Shown here: piece by piece, positions 15,845 through 24,597 of the stretch
Numbering within the stretch: the first letter of the stretch is position 1
How the letters are laid out: every line of letters begins with the position of its first letter
Assembly (NCBI GenBank): GCA_023415795.1
Contig: JAEZJG010000022.1
Coordinates: forward strand, 201,791-265,790
From: Bacillota bacterium
GTDB lineage: Bacteria > Bacillota > Clostridia > Christensenellales > SZUA-584
DNA length: 64,000 bases
Direction: 5' to 3'
Translations under genes and position numbers: made by a program
Notes under the pieces: generated by a model
Told to the model about the DNA's origin: nothing
The model's database searches: none
What the model saw: the letters and a program-made list of their open reading frames with translations, nothing else

Positions 15845-17776
15845 TTAGAATATTGTTTTCTCCGCGATTTCCTTCAGCAGCGTATCAAGGAACTGGGCGC
15901 CGTCCATCTCTCCGAGATCTCCCAATCCGCGCTTACGGACGGCGAGAGTGCCCTTCTCCGTCTCACTGTCGCCCGCGACTATCATGTACGGGATGCGCTC
16001 GTAGCGACCTTCGCGAATCTTGTAGCCAATCTTCTCACTGCGGTCGTCCAGCGTCACGCGCACACCGGCGGCGCGCAGCTTGCGCTCCCATTCACGCAGA
16101 TAGGGGATGGAACGGTCGGTGATGGACATCAGACGCACCTGCTCCGGTGCGATCCAGAGCGGCAGCGCACCGGCGTATTTCTCGATCAGCATTGCCAATG
16201 TGCGTTCATAGCACCCGATGGACGAGCGGTGGATGACATAGGGGCGCTGTTTCTCACCGTTCGAATCCACATATGTCATATCGAACCGATCTGCGTTGGA
16301 GAAGTCAATCTGCACAGTGAACAGCGTATCCTCTTTTCCGAATACGTTTTTGAACTGGAGATCCAGCTTGGGACCGTAGAATGCCGCCTCGCCGTCCGCT
16401 TCCACATAGTTCAGACCGATCTCGTCCAATATCGTCTTCATTAGTCCTTGAGTGGTTTCCCACGCCTGCGGGTCGTTGATGTATTTCTCGGTGTTTTTCG
16501 GATCCCATTTGGAGAAACGGTATTTGATGTCGTCCTGTATACCGATGCACTTCATCATATACTGAATGAGATCCACCACTGCTTTAAACTCCTCCGCCAG
16601 CTGGTCCGGACGGCAGATGATGTGCGCGTCTGCCAGTGTGAATTGGCGCACACGGATGAGTCCGTGCATCTCGCCCGAAGCCTCATTGCGGAACAAAGTT
16701 GCGTTCTCATTGTAGCGGATCGGAAGATCGCGATAGCTGCGCAGCTCAGAGTTGTAGATCATGAACTGGAACGGGCAGTCCATCGGGCGCAGAGCCAGCA
16801 CCTCGTCACCCTTCTCTTCATCGCCCAGCACAAACATGCCGTCCTTATAGTGATCCCAATGTCCAGATATCTTGTACAGATCGCTTTTGGCCATCAACGG
16901 CGTGCGCACCAGCGTGTAGCCGCGCGATTCCTCCTCATCCTCGACGAAGCGCGACAGTATCTGAATGACCTTTGCGCCCTTGGGCATCAGCAGCGGCAAT
17001 CCTTGGCCGACCACATCCACCGTGGTGAAATACTTCAGCTCGCGCCCCAGCTTATTGTGGTCACGCTCACGCGCTTCTTTGAGCTGCTGTAAATACGCGT
17101 CCAGATCGGCCTGTTTTTCGAACGCCGTGCCGTATATGCGTGAAAGCATCTTGTTTTTCTCACTGCCGCGCCAGTATGCGCCTGCAATAGTCAGCAGCTT
17201 GAAGGCCTTTACCTTGCCGGTGGAGACTAAGTGCGGACCAGCGCACAGGTCGGTAAAATCGTCCTGACGATAGAAACTTAATATGGTATCTTCGGGCAGA
17301 TCGTTAATCAGCTCTTGCTTGTAGGGTTCATCCTTCATCAGTGCGAGAGCCTCGGCGCGTGGCAGCTCAAAGCGCTCTAGTTTCGTATCTGCTTCCACAA
17401 TGCGTTTCATCTCCGCCTCGATGCGCACCAAATCCTCGGAATCGAAGGGCTTCTCCACATCGAAGTCGTAATAAAAACCGGTGTCTATCGCGGGGCCAAT
17501 CGCGACCTTCGCGGTGGGAAACAGCCGCGTTACCGCCTGTGCCATGATGTGTGACGCGGTGTGCCAAAACGCCTTCTTGCCCGCCTCGTCGTCAAATGTC
17601 AGTATTTCCAGACGGCAGTCGGCGTTGATGACGGTATCAAGGCTGCGAACCGTACCGTCGATACGAGCAGCCAATGCCCGCTTCGCAAGCTTATTTGATA
17701 TCGCCGATGCGATCTCCTGCGCACTCATACCATCCTTAAATTCTCTGCTTTCGCCGTTAGCCAGTGTAATATTCAT
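15845..17776 (-). CDS. thrS: Threonine--tRNA ligase
   Basis: A 643-residue class II aminoacyl-tRNA synthetase of full bacterial length. Domains in order: TGS (MNITLANGESREF onward), the editing domain with HTASH (HxxxH type), and the catalytic core with zinc/substrate Cys in MDCPFQFMIY, motif 2 in FRNEASGEMHGLIRVRQF, motif 3 in the SIGCYERTLAMLIE block, and a C-terminal anticodon-binding domain (RSIPYLREWERKLRAAGVRV). The ATG at 17776 follows GGAAAGGA; upstream in-frame codons lie in the T-box leader and are not part of the protein. Expression is expected to rise when uncharged tRNA-Thr accumulates. Confidence 0.97.
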   Translation of the reverse strand: MNITLANGESREFKDGMSAQEIASAISNKLAKRALAARIDGTVRSLDTVINADCRLEILTFDDEAGKKAFWHTASHIMAQAVTRLFPTAKVAIGPAIDTGFYYDFDVEKPFDSEDLVRIEAEMKRIVEADTKLERFELPRAEALALMKDEPYKQELINDLPEDTILSFYRQDDFTDLCAGPHLVSTGKVKAFKLLTIAGAYWRGSEKNKMLSRIYGTAFEKQADLDAYLQQLKEARERDHNKLGRELKYFTTVDVVGQGLPLLMPKGAKVIQILSRFVEDEEESRGYTLVRTPLMAKSDLYKISGHWDHYKDGMFVLGDEEKGDEVLALRPMDCPFQFMIYNSELRSYRDLPIRYNENATLFRNEASGEMHGLIRVRQFTLADAHIICRPDQLAEEFKAVVDLIQYMMKCIGIQDDIKYRFSKWDPKNTEKYINDPQAWETTQGLMKTILDEIGLNYVEADGEAAFYGPKLDLQFKNVFGKEDTLFTVQIDFSNADRFDMTYVDSNGEKQRPYVIHRSSIGCYERTLAMLIEKYAGALPLWIAPEQVRLMSITDRSIPYLREWERKLRAAGVRVTLDDRSEKIGYKIREGRYERIPYMIVAGDSETEKGTLAVRKRGLGDLGEMDGAQFLDTLLKEIAEKTIF

Positions 17777-17799
17777 TGCTTCATCCTTTCCATACATAC

Positions 17800-18030
17800 A
17801 GTAAAATAAAAAAGCCCACGCACGAAAAAATTCGCATATGGGACGATTGTTCACCGCGGTTCCACCCATCTTCCATTGATCAATGGCAGCTTACTGTTGC
17901 GGATAAGGGCGCAACCCCGTTCGCTTATGAGCAGGTGGTTTCACTTCATGGATCACGCACGGCACATTTCCAGCCCTCGATGTGCAACGTCTCTTGATGC
18001 GCTTTTGACCCGCCGTTACTTATCCTGCAA
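17800..18030 (-). promoter_or_regulatory. T-box leader of thrS, threonine (ACC) specifier
   Basis: On the minus strand the conserved T-box GGGTGGAACCGCGG occupies 17854-17867. Upstream, a stem I can be read with GGCTGGAAA in the apical part and GTGAAACCACC on its 3' side; GAA followed by ACC (17937-17939) then A fits a specifier loop for threonine. Downstream, CCCATATGCGA pairs with TCGTGCGTGGG (17815-17842) ahead of a T-rich run, giving the terminator. Boundaries are approximate. This covers most of the gap 17777-18101; nothing else is seen there. Confidence 0.9.
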
Positions 18031-18101
18031 ACTGTTTTTTATTATATGCTTCGGCACACTTTCTGTCAATTGCCTAATGCACACACTATACCGTTAAAAA
18101 C

Positions 18102-18950
18102 TTACTTGGGATGAGAGGTGCTTGCTGGAACCATGTTGCTTTTTTGCTGGCATGCACTTTCCGGCTCATAAACATTCAGCTCGGTTTTTATAAAAACGAT
18201 ATCGACGCGCCTGTTGAGCTGTTTGTTATCTTCTGTGTTGTTTGGTGCTACCGGACGATATTCCCCATAGCTGACGGCACAAACACGAGAAGCATCTACG
18301 CCTTGATCAATGATGAGCTTGGCGACATTTATGGCGCGCTGCGATGCTAACTCCCAGTTGGAAGAGTACTTCGTTGAATGGATTGGCACATTATCTGTCG
18401 AGCCTTCAATACGGATATAATTATTGACTGAATTGACGACAGAAGCCAGTTCGTTCAAGGTGTTTACCGCCTCTTTATAAATGTCGGCGGAGCCTGATTT
18501 GAACAGCAACCCCTCCACCAGGCTAACCACAATACCGCGCTCTTCGGCATGAACGCTTACATAATCTGAAAGACCATCCTTGTCAATAAGTGCATCTAAC
18601 TTGCCAAGGAGTTGTTCGTCATCGAATTTTAACTGGACTGCAGCAGATGGGGAAGGCGTTGCCTCGGACTCCTCTGTGGCGGACGCCGCTGCATACTCCT
18701 CAAACGAAAAAGACCCGTCCGTCTCGCGTGAATCGGAACCAGTGCTGCCTGAAGAAGACGCCTGTGTGCTCGGGTTCATCACAATGCCCAGCTGTTCCGC
18801 CAGAGCGTCAAATTTTTGGACATCAACCTTACTGATGGTATACATCATGATAAACAAAACCAGCAGCAGTGTAATCATATCTGAATAAGTCAGCAGCCAT
18901 CGTTCACTGTTCTCTTTCTTGTGCTCTTCATCGTCATGTCTTCTGCTCAT
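18102..18950 (-). CDS. motB: Flagellar motor stator protein MotB
   Basis: A 282-residue protein. The single N-terminal membrane helix contains the ion-binding Asp (LLTYSDMITLLLVLFIMMY, Asp24). A Ser/Glu-rich linker follows, then an OmpA-type peptidoglycan-binding domain (IRIEGSTDNVPIHSTKYSSN; ASQRAINVAKLII; SYGEYRPVAPN; NRRVDIVF). It forms the stator with MotA, converting ion flow into flagellar torque. The ATG at 18950 is chosen over an upstream in-frame codon, because it is preceded by GAGG and gives the usual MSRRH-type start. It overlaps motA by 17 bp. Confidence 0.92.
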   Translation of the reverse strand: MSRRHDDEEHKKENSERWLLTYSDMITLLLVLFIMMYTISKVDVQKFDALAEQLGIVMNPSTQASSSGSTGSDSRETDGSFSFEEYAAASATEESEATPSPSAAVQLKFDDEQLLGKLDALIDKDGLSDYVSVHAEERGIVVSLVEGLLFKSGSADIYKEAVNTLNELASVVNSVNNYIRIEGSTDNVPIHSTKYSSNWELASQRAINVAKLIIDQGVDASRVCAVSYGEYRPVAPNNTEDNKQLNRRVDIVFIKTELNVYEPESACQQKSNMVPASTSHPK

Positions 18951-19770
18951 TGACGGAGGAGACCTCCTTTGTTTCGGAATTGTTGTTTTTGTCCTGTTTA
19001 CGGCCAGACATCTCAAGCCGCAAATAGGGGGTTAGTCTCTCTCTGATTGCAGTTGGGTTTTCGAAGTCGTTCATTGCCATCAAACCGTCTATTATCAAAT
19101 CAGTCTCGATTTTTTCAACTTTAAGGCGGAGAGATAACTTTGCTGCAATAGGCAGATAGACAAGGTTGGCAAAACATACACCATAGAGTGTTGCGACGAA
19201 AGCCACAGCAATGGACTTGGCCAGCTCCTCGGGTGTGCTCATATTAGCCAGCACTTGAATGAGACCCAAAACCGTACCGATAATCCCTAACGTTGGCGAA
19301 TAACCGCCGGCTGCTTCAAAAAGCGCGATTTCCCTTTTTTTGAGCTGTTCATGGATGTATACGTCGTTTTCGAGTATATCCCGAAAAGCGTTTTTGTCCA
19401 TGCCATCCATTAGCATGGTAAGTCCCTTAACGAGCAGAGGATCATTTTCTTTAATGAATTCTTCATCGCGGACGATCTGATCGAGCACTAGAAGGCCTTC
19501 TTTTTTTATTTTAATGGACAGCTCATAAATCTGTTCAATAGTGGCCTGAAGCGACATTTTTGGTGTTGTGGCAGCTGTTTTAATGAGTTTTGGTATATTA
19601 ATAACATCGTTAACGGAGAAAGACACCATGAGTGCCCCCGCTGTGCCTCCTAAAACGATAATGGCGGGACTTAACAGGAATAAGGACATGATATCGCCAT
19701 GTTCAAGTACGAAGCCTGTAATTAAAGCGCCAAAGCCGACAATTAATCCGATTATTGTACCCTTGCCCAT
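18934..19770 (-). CDS. motA: Flagellar motor stator protein MotA
   Basis: A 278-residue four-helix membrane protein. Helices lie near residues 6-24, 29-50, 150-172 and 180-202. The conserved Pro/Gly block GGYSPTLGIIGTVLGLI sits at the third helix, and the large cytoplasmic loop has the charged segment that meets the rotor in the family. It overlaps motB by 17 bp; the pair is preceded by a sigma-28-like promoter. No other flagellar gene lies in the window. Confidence 0.93.
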   Translation of the reverse strand: MGKGTIIGLIVGFGALITGFVLEHGDIMSLFLLSPAIIVLGGTAGALMVSFSVNDVINIPKLIKTAATTPKMSLQATIEQIYELSIKIKKEGLLVLDQIVRDEEFIKENDPLLVKGLTMLMDGMDKNAFRDILENDVYIHEQLKKREIALFEAAGGYSPTLGIIGTVLGLIQVLANMSTPEELAKSIAVAFVATLYGVCFANLVYLPIAAKLSLRLKVEKIETDLIIDGLMAMNDFENPTAIRERLTPYLRLEMSGRKQDKNNNSETKEVSSVNEQKT

Positions 19771-19803
19771 TTTGTACTTCCTTGGATTTGTTCTATGAGA
19801 TTA

Positions 19804-19830
19804 CTATCGGAGTTTTTATCAGAATAATTA
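19804..19830 (-). promoter_or_regulatory. Sigma-28 (SigD)-like promoter of motAB
   Basis: On the minus strand TAAT (19827-19830), 15-base spacer, TCCGATAG (19804-19811), against the flagellar consensus TAAA-N15-GCCGATAA. It lies 34 bp upstream of motA. Confidence 0.6.
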
Positions 19831-19833
19831 GCA

Positions 19834-19857
19834 AAAAAGTGCCCGAAGACACTTTTT
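19834..19857. terminator. Bidirectional terminator between the DUF308 gene and motA
   Basis: Stem AAAAAGTG/CACTTTTT with an eight-base loop; T runs on both sides. Confidence 0.75.
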
Positions 19858-19891
19858 AATTTACACAATCTAATATTTGGTGATGAATCAA

Positions 19892-20473
19892 TTACAATAT
19901 GCTGCGCCCGCCCGACGTGTTTTCGGGCTGCCTGTTTTTGAGCAGCACACCCTGACCCGTGCGCAATATCCCAAACACCAGAATGATGATGCCAAGGAAT
20001 ATCACCTGGTTGATGGATAGCACCAGCGGGATGATAAGGAACACCAGGCCGATCAGCGTAAGCAGAGCGCCTGCACTGGTCTTTCGCCCTATACCCTCCT
20101 TGCGTCCGTGTATAATCCCGAAGATGCCAAAGACAATCAGCCAGCAAGATAGTATCACACCCATTAAATCCGCTGTGGGAGTAATGATCAGAAGAAGCAA
20201 AAACAGCACCAAATCAACCAATCCGTGCACCAAATACGCGACAAATAAACTTTGATTGTTTCTGTTTTGTATAGCCTTAAAGATACAGTATATTCCGTAG
20301 ACCAGCACACCGATGCGAATTATAAATATCAACGTTTTCAGTGCAATACTGGCTTCGTCTGGGTGCGCTTTGCTGACTCCGTTGGCAGCCAGAAGGAATA
20401 TACCTGTTGCGATGATCAGTGCGCCTGTCACAACAACAAGCCACCATGGTGTTTTTTTCTCAGTTGGGAACAT
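19892..20473 (-). CDS. DUF308 (HdeD-like) membrane protein
   Basis: A 193-residue protein with six hydrophobic helices. Its second half repeats the first in layout (WLVVVTGALIIATGIFLLA; ALLTLIGLVFLIIPLVLSI; FLGIIILVFGILRTGQGVLL), as in the DUF308/HdeD family, which in enteric bacteria is linked to acid resistance but is mostly uncharacterised. The ATG at 20473 is preferred because GAGGAGGA lies just before it, inside what would be the extension from the ATG seven codons upstream. Stands alone. Confidence 0.8.
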   Translation of the reverse strand: MFPTEKKTPWWLVVVTGALIIATGIFLLAANGVSKAHPDEASIALKTLIFIIRIGVLVYGIYCIFKAIQNRNNQSLFVAYLVHGLVDLVLFLLLLIITPTADLMGVILSCWLIVFGIFGIIHGRKEGIGRKTSAGALLTLIGLVFLIIPLVLSINQVIFLGIIILVFGILRTGQGVLLKNRQPENTSGGRSIL

Positions 20474-20558
20474 GTCAGGCTCCTCCTCAAACATACTTCT
20501 CTATACTGAAATAATACCACCAAAATACGATTATACACAACTATTATCAATGAAAAAA

Positions 20559-21389
20559 TTAATGGGGCGAGAAGCCCTCGCCCAGTACCTCGCTGACATC
20601 CGCGACAATAACGAACGCGCTGGGGTCAATGCTTCGCACCAGCCTTTTGAGTCGCACGCCCTCGGTGCGCCAGGGCAGCACACACAAAAGCACGCTTTTT
20701 TCACTGCCGCTGTACATCCCCTTGGCGTTGAGCAATGTCACGCCGCGCTGCAGCTTTTCCATAATAGCGGCGGCAAGCTCCTTATTCTTTTCGGATATGA
20801 TGTAGAACGCCTTGGCAGCGGAAAGCCCGACGGTAATGGCATCGATCAGCTTAGATGTCACAAACAGAGATGCCAGTGCATACAACGCGACCTCCGGCTC
20901 AAAAAGCAGACCAGAGGCGATTATGACGACAAAGTCGATACAAAAAACAAACGTGCCCATACCCACTGATCGGAAGTGCGTGCTGAGCATTTTTGCAGCC
21001 ATATCTGTACCGCCCGTGCTGCCGCCCGACCGCACCACAAGACCGATACCGATGCCTACCAGCACACCGCCGTATACGCAGCCTAAAAAGTGATCCTGAG
21101 CGGCAGGAACGGGAATGACCTCTGCAGCGACAGAATACAACATAAGCGAGTAAGCTGTGCGGATGGCAAAACTTTTACCCACGGCACGAAACCCAAACAG
21201 GAACAGAGGCACGTTCAGTACGACGATTGTAAGCCCCAGCGGAACATTAAATAGGTGATACAGTATTGTAGCGATGCCGCTGATGCCGCCCGCTGCAATG
21301 GTATTGGGAACCAAAAACAGATTCAACCCTGCCACGGCAATGCCCACACCCACTGTCATCCATATATAATCCTTCACACGCTGGCTCAT
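20559..21389 (-). CDS. YitT family membrane protein (DUF161 plus DUF2179)
   Basis: A 276-residue protein. The N-terminal part has five or six membrane helices with family signatures GLNLFLVPNTIAAGGISGIA and RSGGSTGGTDMAAKML. The C-terminal soluble DUF2179 domain starts near residue 205 (AFYIISEKNKELAAAIMEKL) and includes RGVTLLNAKGMYSG. Members are very common in Firmicutes; their substrate is not established. The ATG at 21389 follows GGGAG. Confidence 0.9.
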   Translation of the reverse strand: MSQRVKDYIWMTVGVGIAVAGLNLFLVPNTIAAGGISGIATILYHLFNVPLGLTIVVLNVPLFLFGFRAVGKSFAIRTAYSLMLYSVAAEVIPVPAAQDHFLGCVYGGVLVGIGIGLVVRSGGSTGGTDMAAKMLSTHFRSVGMGTFVFCIDFVVIIASGLLFEPEVALYALASLFVTSKLIDAITVGLSAAKAFYIISEKNKELAAAIMEKLQRGVTLLNAKGMYSGSEKSVLLCVLPWRTEGVRLKRLVRSIDPSAFVIVADVSEVLGEGFSPH

Positions 21390-21431
21390 GTGATCTCCCG
21401 TCGCCACTAAAATTATGTGCGCTAATGAAAT

Positions 21432-21456
21432 AAGCGGAAGATGTAATCCTCCGCTT
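21432..21456 (-). terminator. Probable terminator at the end of mazF
   Basis: Stem AAGCGGA/TCCGCTT, followed on the minus strand by ATTTCATT. Its edge overlaps the stop codon region. Confidence 0.5.
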
Positions 21457-21815
21457 TAGTCTTTGTCGTTTTGTTTTGTTTTATCAAACCCCATGCTGAT
21501 GGATATTGCCTCGTCAATACGCAGCATATCCTTTTCGCTTAGCCGCCCCATTTTTTTAATCAGCCTTGTCTTGTCGATGGTTCTGATCTGTTCGAGCAGC
21601 ACCACGCTTTTCTCTGTCAGCACATCGCCGTCTATGATGATGTGCGTGGGCAGACGCGCCTTGCCAAGATTGGACGTTATGGCTGCGACGATAACCGTGG
21701 GACTAAATCGGTTCCCGGTATCGTTTTGTATCACAAGCACCGGGCGTATACCGCCTTGCTCTGATCCTGTGACGGGGTTCAAATCTGCGTAGTATATATC
21801 GCCTCGCTCTATCAT
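21456..21815 (-). CDS. MazF/NdoA-type mRNA interferase toxin
   Basis: A 119-residue PemK/MazF-fold protein close to the Gram-positive NdoA type. Start MIERGDIYYADLNPVTGSEQ carries the conserved RGDI-Y-DL and G-SEQ-G-RP motifs (GGIRPVLVIQND), with catalytic Arg in the latter and TSNL/Thr in VAAITSNLGK. Family members cut single-stranded RNA at short sites. The usual antitoxin gene directly upstream is missing: 21816-21999 contains no open frame with a ribosome site on either strand. The antitoxin may be elsewhere. Confidence 0.92.
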   Translation of the reverse strand: MIERGDIYYADLNPVTGSEQGGIRPVLVIQNDTGNRFSPTVIVAAITSNLGKARLPTHIIIDGDVLTEKSVVLLEQIRTIDKTRLIKKMGRLSEKDMLRIDEAISISMGFDKTKQNDKD

Positions 21816-21999
21816 ACGTCACCCCGCGCTATGCTGTTTTGGTTTCCAATATATAATATGAGGGGGAGACTCTATTTGTTAGCAGATTTTGCAGTAGTGG
21901 ACAACCTGATTCGTCGAAGTATCTCGCTATAAATGGCGTTAGACGATACTCTTTAGCGCTTATTAGCCCTGTGAGGCGTTTTTGCGGATATAGCCCGCG

Positions 22000-22785
22000 C
22001 TACTTGAGAAGCTCCTGAGCGTTTTTATACATGATGCGATCGATGTCGGCTGCGGGCAGCGGCAGAGAGCTGATTCGCTTGATCTCATCGTCCGCATGCT
22101 TCCATGGCGAATCGGTACCGAACAGCACATTTTCCGCGCCGTGCTTGCTGATCATGCGCGCCATGCCTTCATCGCCCAGCTTGTAGTGAGAATAACAGGT
22201 GTCAAGGTAAAGCGGCAGACCCAATAGCACCTCCTCCACGTCACGCCAGAGTGCGTGGCTGCCCATGTGCGCGGCCACCAGCTGGATACCCGGCACATTT
22301 TGCAGCACAAGTCGCAGCATCAGCGGCGTGCAATGCACGGGGGAAGGATAACCGACATCAACACCTGCGTGAATCACCACGATAAGCCCAACATCGCGTA
22401 TGGCCTCGTAAAGCGGCATCATGCGTCTTTCGTCGGCGAAGAAGTGCTGATAGTCTGGGTGCAGCTTAATACCCTTGAAGCCGTGCTGTTTGACCCATTC
22501 AAGGTTATTAACGAAGTTGGGATCGTCCGGGTGCGCTGCGCCAAAGAAACGAAGCATGTCCTGCTCTTGCTCCAGCGCCCAGGCGTTGATAACGGGTATT
22601 TGCGAGGGCTTGGTAGCGACAGGCAGAACCACGCTGGCATCCACACCGCACTGCTCCATATGGCTGAGCAGCCCGGATACGGTGCCGTCGTGCGCTGCTG
22701 CCATGCGTGCTTTGTTCTCCAAAGTATCGATGGCGGCCGGTGCAATTCTGTCGTGGAAGCAATGTGTATGAAAGTCTATGACCAT
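22000..22785 (-). CDS. Amidohydrolase family (amidohydrolase_2) TIM-barrel protein
   Basis: A 261-residue metal-dependent hydrolase. Metal ligands are visible: DFHTHCF at residue 4, KLHPDYQHF, VVIHAGVD, AAHMGSH and the late Asp in FGTDSPW. This set matches the decarboxylase/hydrolase branch (amidohydrolase_2), for example 2-amino-3-carboxymuconate semialdehyde decarboxylase-like proteins. The real substrate is unknown. The ATG at 22785 is preferred to an upstream TTG; GGAG lies ten bases before it. Confidence 0.85.
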   Translation of the reverse strand: MVIDFHTHCFHDRIAPAAIDTLENKARMAAAHDGTVSGLLSHMEQCGVDASVVLPVATKPSQIPVINAWALEQEQDMLRFFGAAHPDDPNFVNNLEWVKQHGFKGIKLHPDYQHFFADERRMMPLYEAIRDVGLIVVIHAGVDVGYPSPVHCTPLMLRLVLQNVPGIQLVAAHMGSHALWRDVEEVLLGLPLYLDTCYSHYKLGDEGMARMISKHGAENVLFGTDSPWKHADDEIKRISSLPLPAADIDRIMYKNAQELLK

Positions 22786-22851
22786 GCGTATATTTCTCCG
22801 GTTGCTTTTCTCCAATTCTACTATACAAGCAGGAATAGGACAAGCCGAGAC

Positions 22852-22888
22852 ACTCTGGCGGAAAAAATGTAAGAGTTTTCGCCAGAGT
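22852..22888. other. Inverted repeat between ytxC and the amidohydrolase gene
   Basis: ACTCTGGCG/CGCCAGAGT arms flank about 19 bases. There is no clear T run on either side, so a terminator role is uncertain. Confidence 0.4.
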
Positions 22889-22897
22889 ATGCAGAGC

Positions 22898-23731
22898 TTA
22901 AAGCATGTCTTCGGAGAATTCTACGCGTGTTCCGAACACATCCTTGATTGTCTCGATGATGCGTGCGTCAAAAAAGCGGTCTCGATTGTGCACAACAATC
23001 GAGAGCGGTGATATATTAACCAGTGCAGACAGCAGGGCGTCGTCCTTTTCGCTGCGCGCGCCTGAGAAGCGGCTTTGCAGCAGACATAAACGGTCGTCCA
23101 GCAATACGTATTCGCCATCGCCGTCCACACACAAATGAACCTGCCGCACACGCGGTATGCGAATTTTAACGAACAGCCGCAGTATCTCCACAAATTCTGC
23201 GTACTCCTTTTTGCGGATATGATCCTCCACACACCAGGAGAGCTCCTTTTCCCACGTCTCCAGATAATCCTTCATTCGAAAGCGCATGAAGCCTTCCAGT
23301 ATGATGGTGCTCGTTTCATTCTGCTGAAGCATTTCCGCAAGGCGCTGTTTAACGTCTACCTTGCACAGCGCCACCTCGTTTTTTTGGCCGGATTTACCGT
23401 ACCAAAGGCGTTTGAGCGCACGCACAAGAATGTCGCACTGCTCCTTCTCAGACAGAAAGTTATACTTTTGCCGCAGCAAGCGCACCATATGACGAATCTG
23501 GAGGTTTTCCACGATGATGTCGGCAAGCAGCGTGCAAAGCATCAGACGCTCCTTGCCGTGGTCGTTTTCGGAGTCCGTTACACAGACGCTGGCGATACGA
23601 TTGCCGGCGTCGTCAATATCATTTATGCTCACAAGGCAGCCCTGCCGCAGCGCATCATGCAGACGGTTTGTTATCAGCGGTGCCAGTTCAAGGCCCTGAT
23701 CCTCAATACCCAAGATAATATTCAAATCCAA
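22898..23731 (-). CDS. ytxC: YtxC-like putative sporulation protein
   Basis: A 277-residue protein matching the YtxC family. Recognisable blocks are ADIIVENLQIRHMVRLLRQK near residue 72, FMRFRMKDYLETWEKELSW near 151 and EYAEFVEILRLFVKIRIP. It is mainly helical and without signal peptide. The family occurs in spore formers and is counted as sporulation-associated; its molecular role is unknown. No operon partner. Confidence 0.8.
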   Translation of the reverse strand: MDLNIILGIEDQGLELAPLITNRLHDALRQGCLVSINDIDDAGNRIASVCVTDSENDHGKERLMLCTLLADIIVENLQIRHMVRLLRQKYNFLSEKEQCDILVRALKRLWYGKSGQKNEVALCKVDVKQRLAEMLQQNETSTIILEGFMRFRMKDYLETWEKELSWCVEDHIRKKEYAEFVEILRLFVKIRIPRVRQVHLCVDGDGEYVLLDDRLCLLQSRFSGARSEKDDALLSALVNISPLSIVVHNRDRFFDARIIETIKDVFGTRVEFSEDML

Positions 23732-23867
23732 ATCACCCTTTTTTAGCCGTTCACTATAATCTATGCCGGGGCAAAATAAACGTTTCTCACATTAATTTTT
23801 GCAGACGGGCAAAATACTCTCGTTGTAAATTTTGTAAACAAGGCAATTGGGAAACATAAACAATACG

Positions 23868-23897
23868 TTGCGAATGCTATGGATGCCATGCTAATAT
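23868..23897 (+). promoter_or_regulatory. Putative promoter of the 23958 gene
   Basis: TTGCGA at 23868-23873, 18-bp spacer, TAATAT at 23892-23897. Confidence 0.4.
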
Positions 23898-23957
23898 GAA
23901 CAAAAAGACGCGAAAATCAGGCAGGCAGGCTTGTATGCTCGGAAGGGACAATGTGTT

Positions 23958-24566
23958 ATGGAAGAGGAAAGAATTATCCAGGCGGCAAAACAATATGGTG
24001 AGCTGGCCGCAATGCTCATGGCTTCCGCCGAGGAAGCAAAGCTGGATACCGAGGAGCCGGGCTACATTCGTGACGCGCTGCTGCGCTTATTTTATGTGGT
24101 TCGGCTGGACGAAAAGATGGAGAAGTGTCAGGAACTGCTGACGGAGGAATCCGACGAGGAGACGGTGGAAGCGGTGATGGACGCGGCACAGGCAGTGCAG
24201 GAGGCATCGGACACTGTATTTGGGCACGTGGAGGATTACAGTGCCGCTGACAGAGAATTTGAGGAGAAAATAGAGTCGCTGACGCTGGGTTCTCCGGAGG
24301 AAGGCTTAGACGATTTGCTTTGCAAGCTATACAAATGTGAGGGTATCATCCGGCTGGCATACCGCTGTGCAACGCGCTATCCCATGTACGGCGTTCAGGG
24401 CAGCATGTTTGGCGGCTCACCGGATACGGAGCCGATAACTGATACAGAAAACCTCATTTCGCGAGACATGAAGGTGGATGTGCTGGCATTGCTGGAGGCC
24501 CGGGATAAGCTGATAGCTGCCATAGAGCCTTTAATCTCGGAAGTTGGGCAGGATGCGCCCGCATGA
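23958..24566 (+). CDS. Acidic helical protein of unknown function
   Basis: A 202-residue, strongly acidic, mostly helical protein without signal peptide. It contains repeated Glu/Ala-rich helices (IIQAAKQYGELAAMLMAS; ETVEAVMDAAQAVQEAS) and a central Cys pair (LLCKLYKCEG; AYRCATRYPMYG). I do not recognise a family. The ATG at 23958 is chosen for the GGAAGGGA stretch upstream. It is followed at 31 bp by the HAD gene and probably shares its transcript. Confidence 0.6.
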   Translation: MEEERIIQAAKQYGELAAMLMASAEEAKLDTEEPGYIRDALLRLFYVVRLDEKMEKCQELLTEESDEETVEAVMDAAQAVQEASDTVFGHVEDYSAADREFEEKIESLTLGSPEEGLDDLLCKLYKCEGIIRLAYRCATRYPMYGVQGSMFGGSPDTEPITDTENLISRDMKVDVLALLEARDKLIAAIEPLISEVGQDAPA

Positions 24567-24597
24567 ACAGACGTGATAAAACCACAGGAGAGAAGAA

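Noticed and set aside
17777..17869. N-terminal extension of thrS from an upstream in-frame start
   Set aside because: The extension translates the T-box and terminator, and thrS starts normally at MNITL with its own ribosome site.
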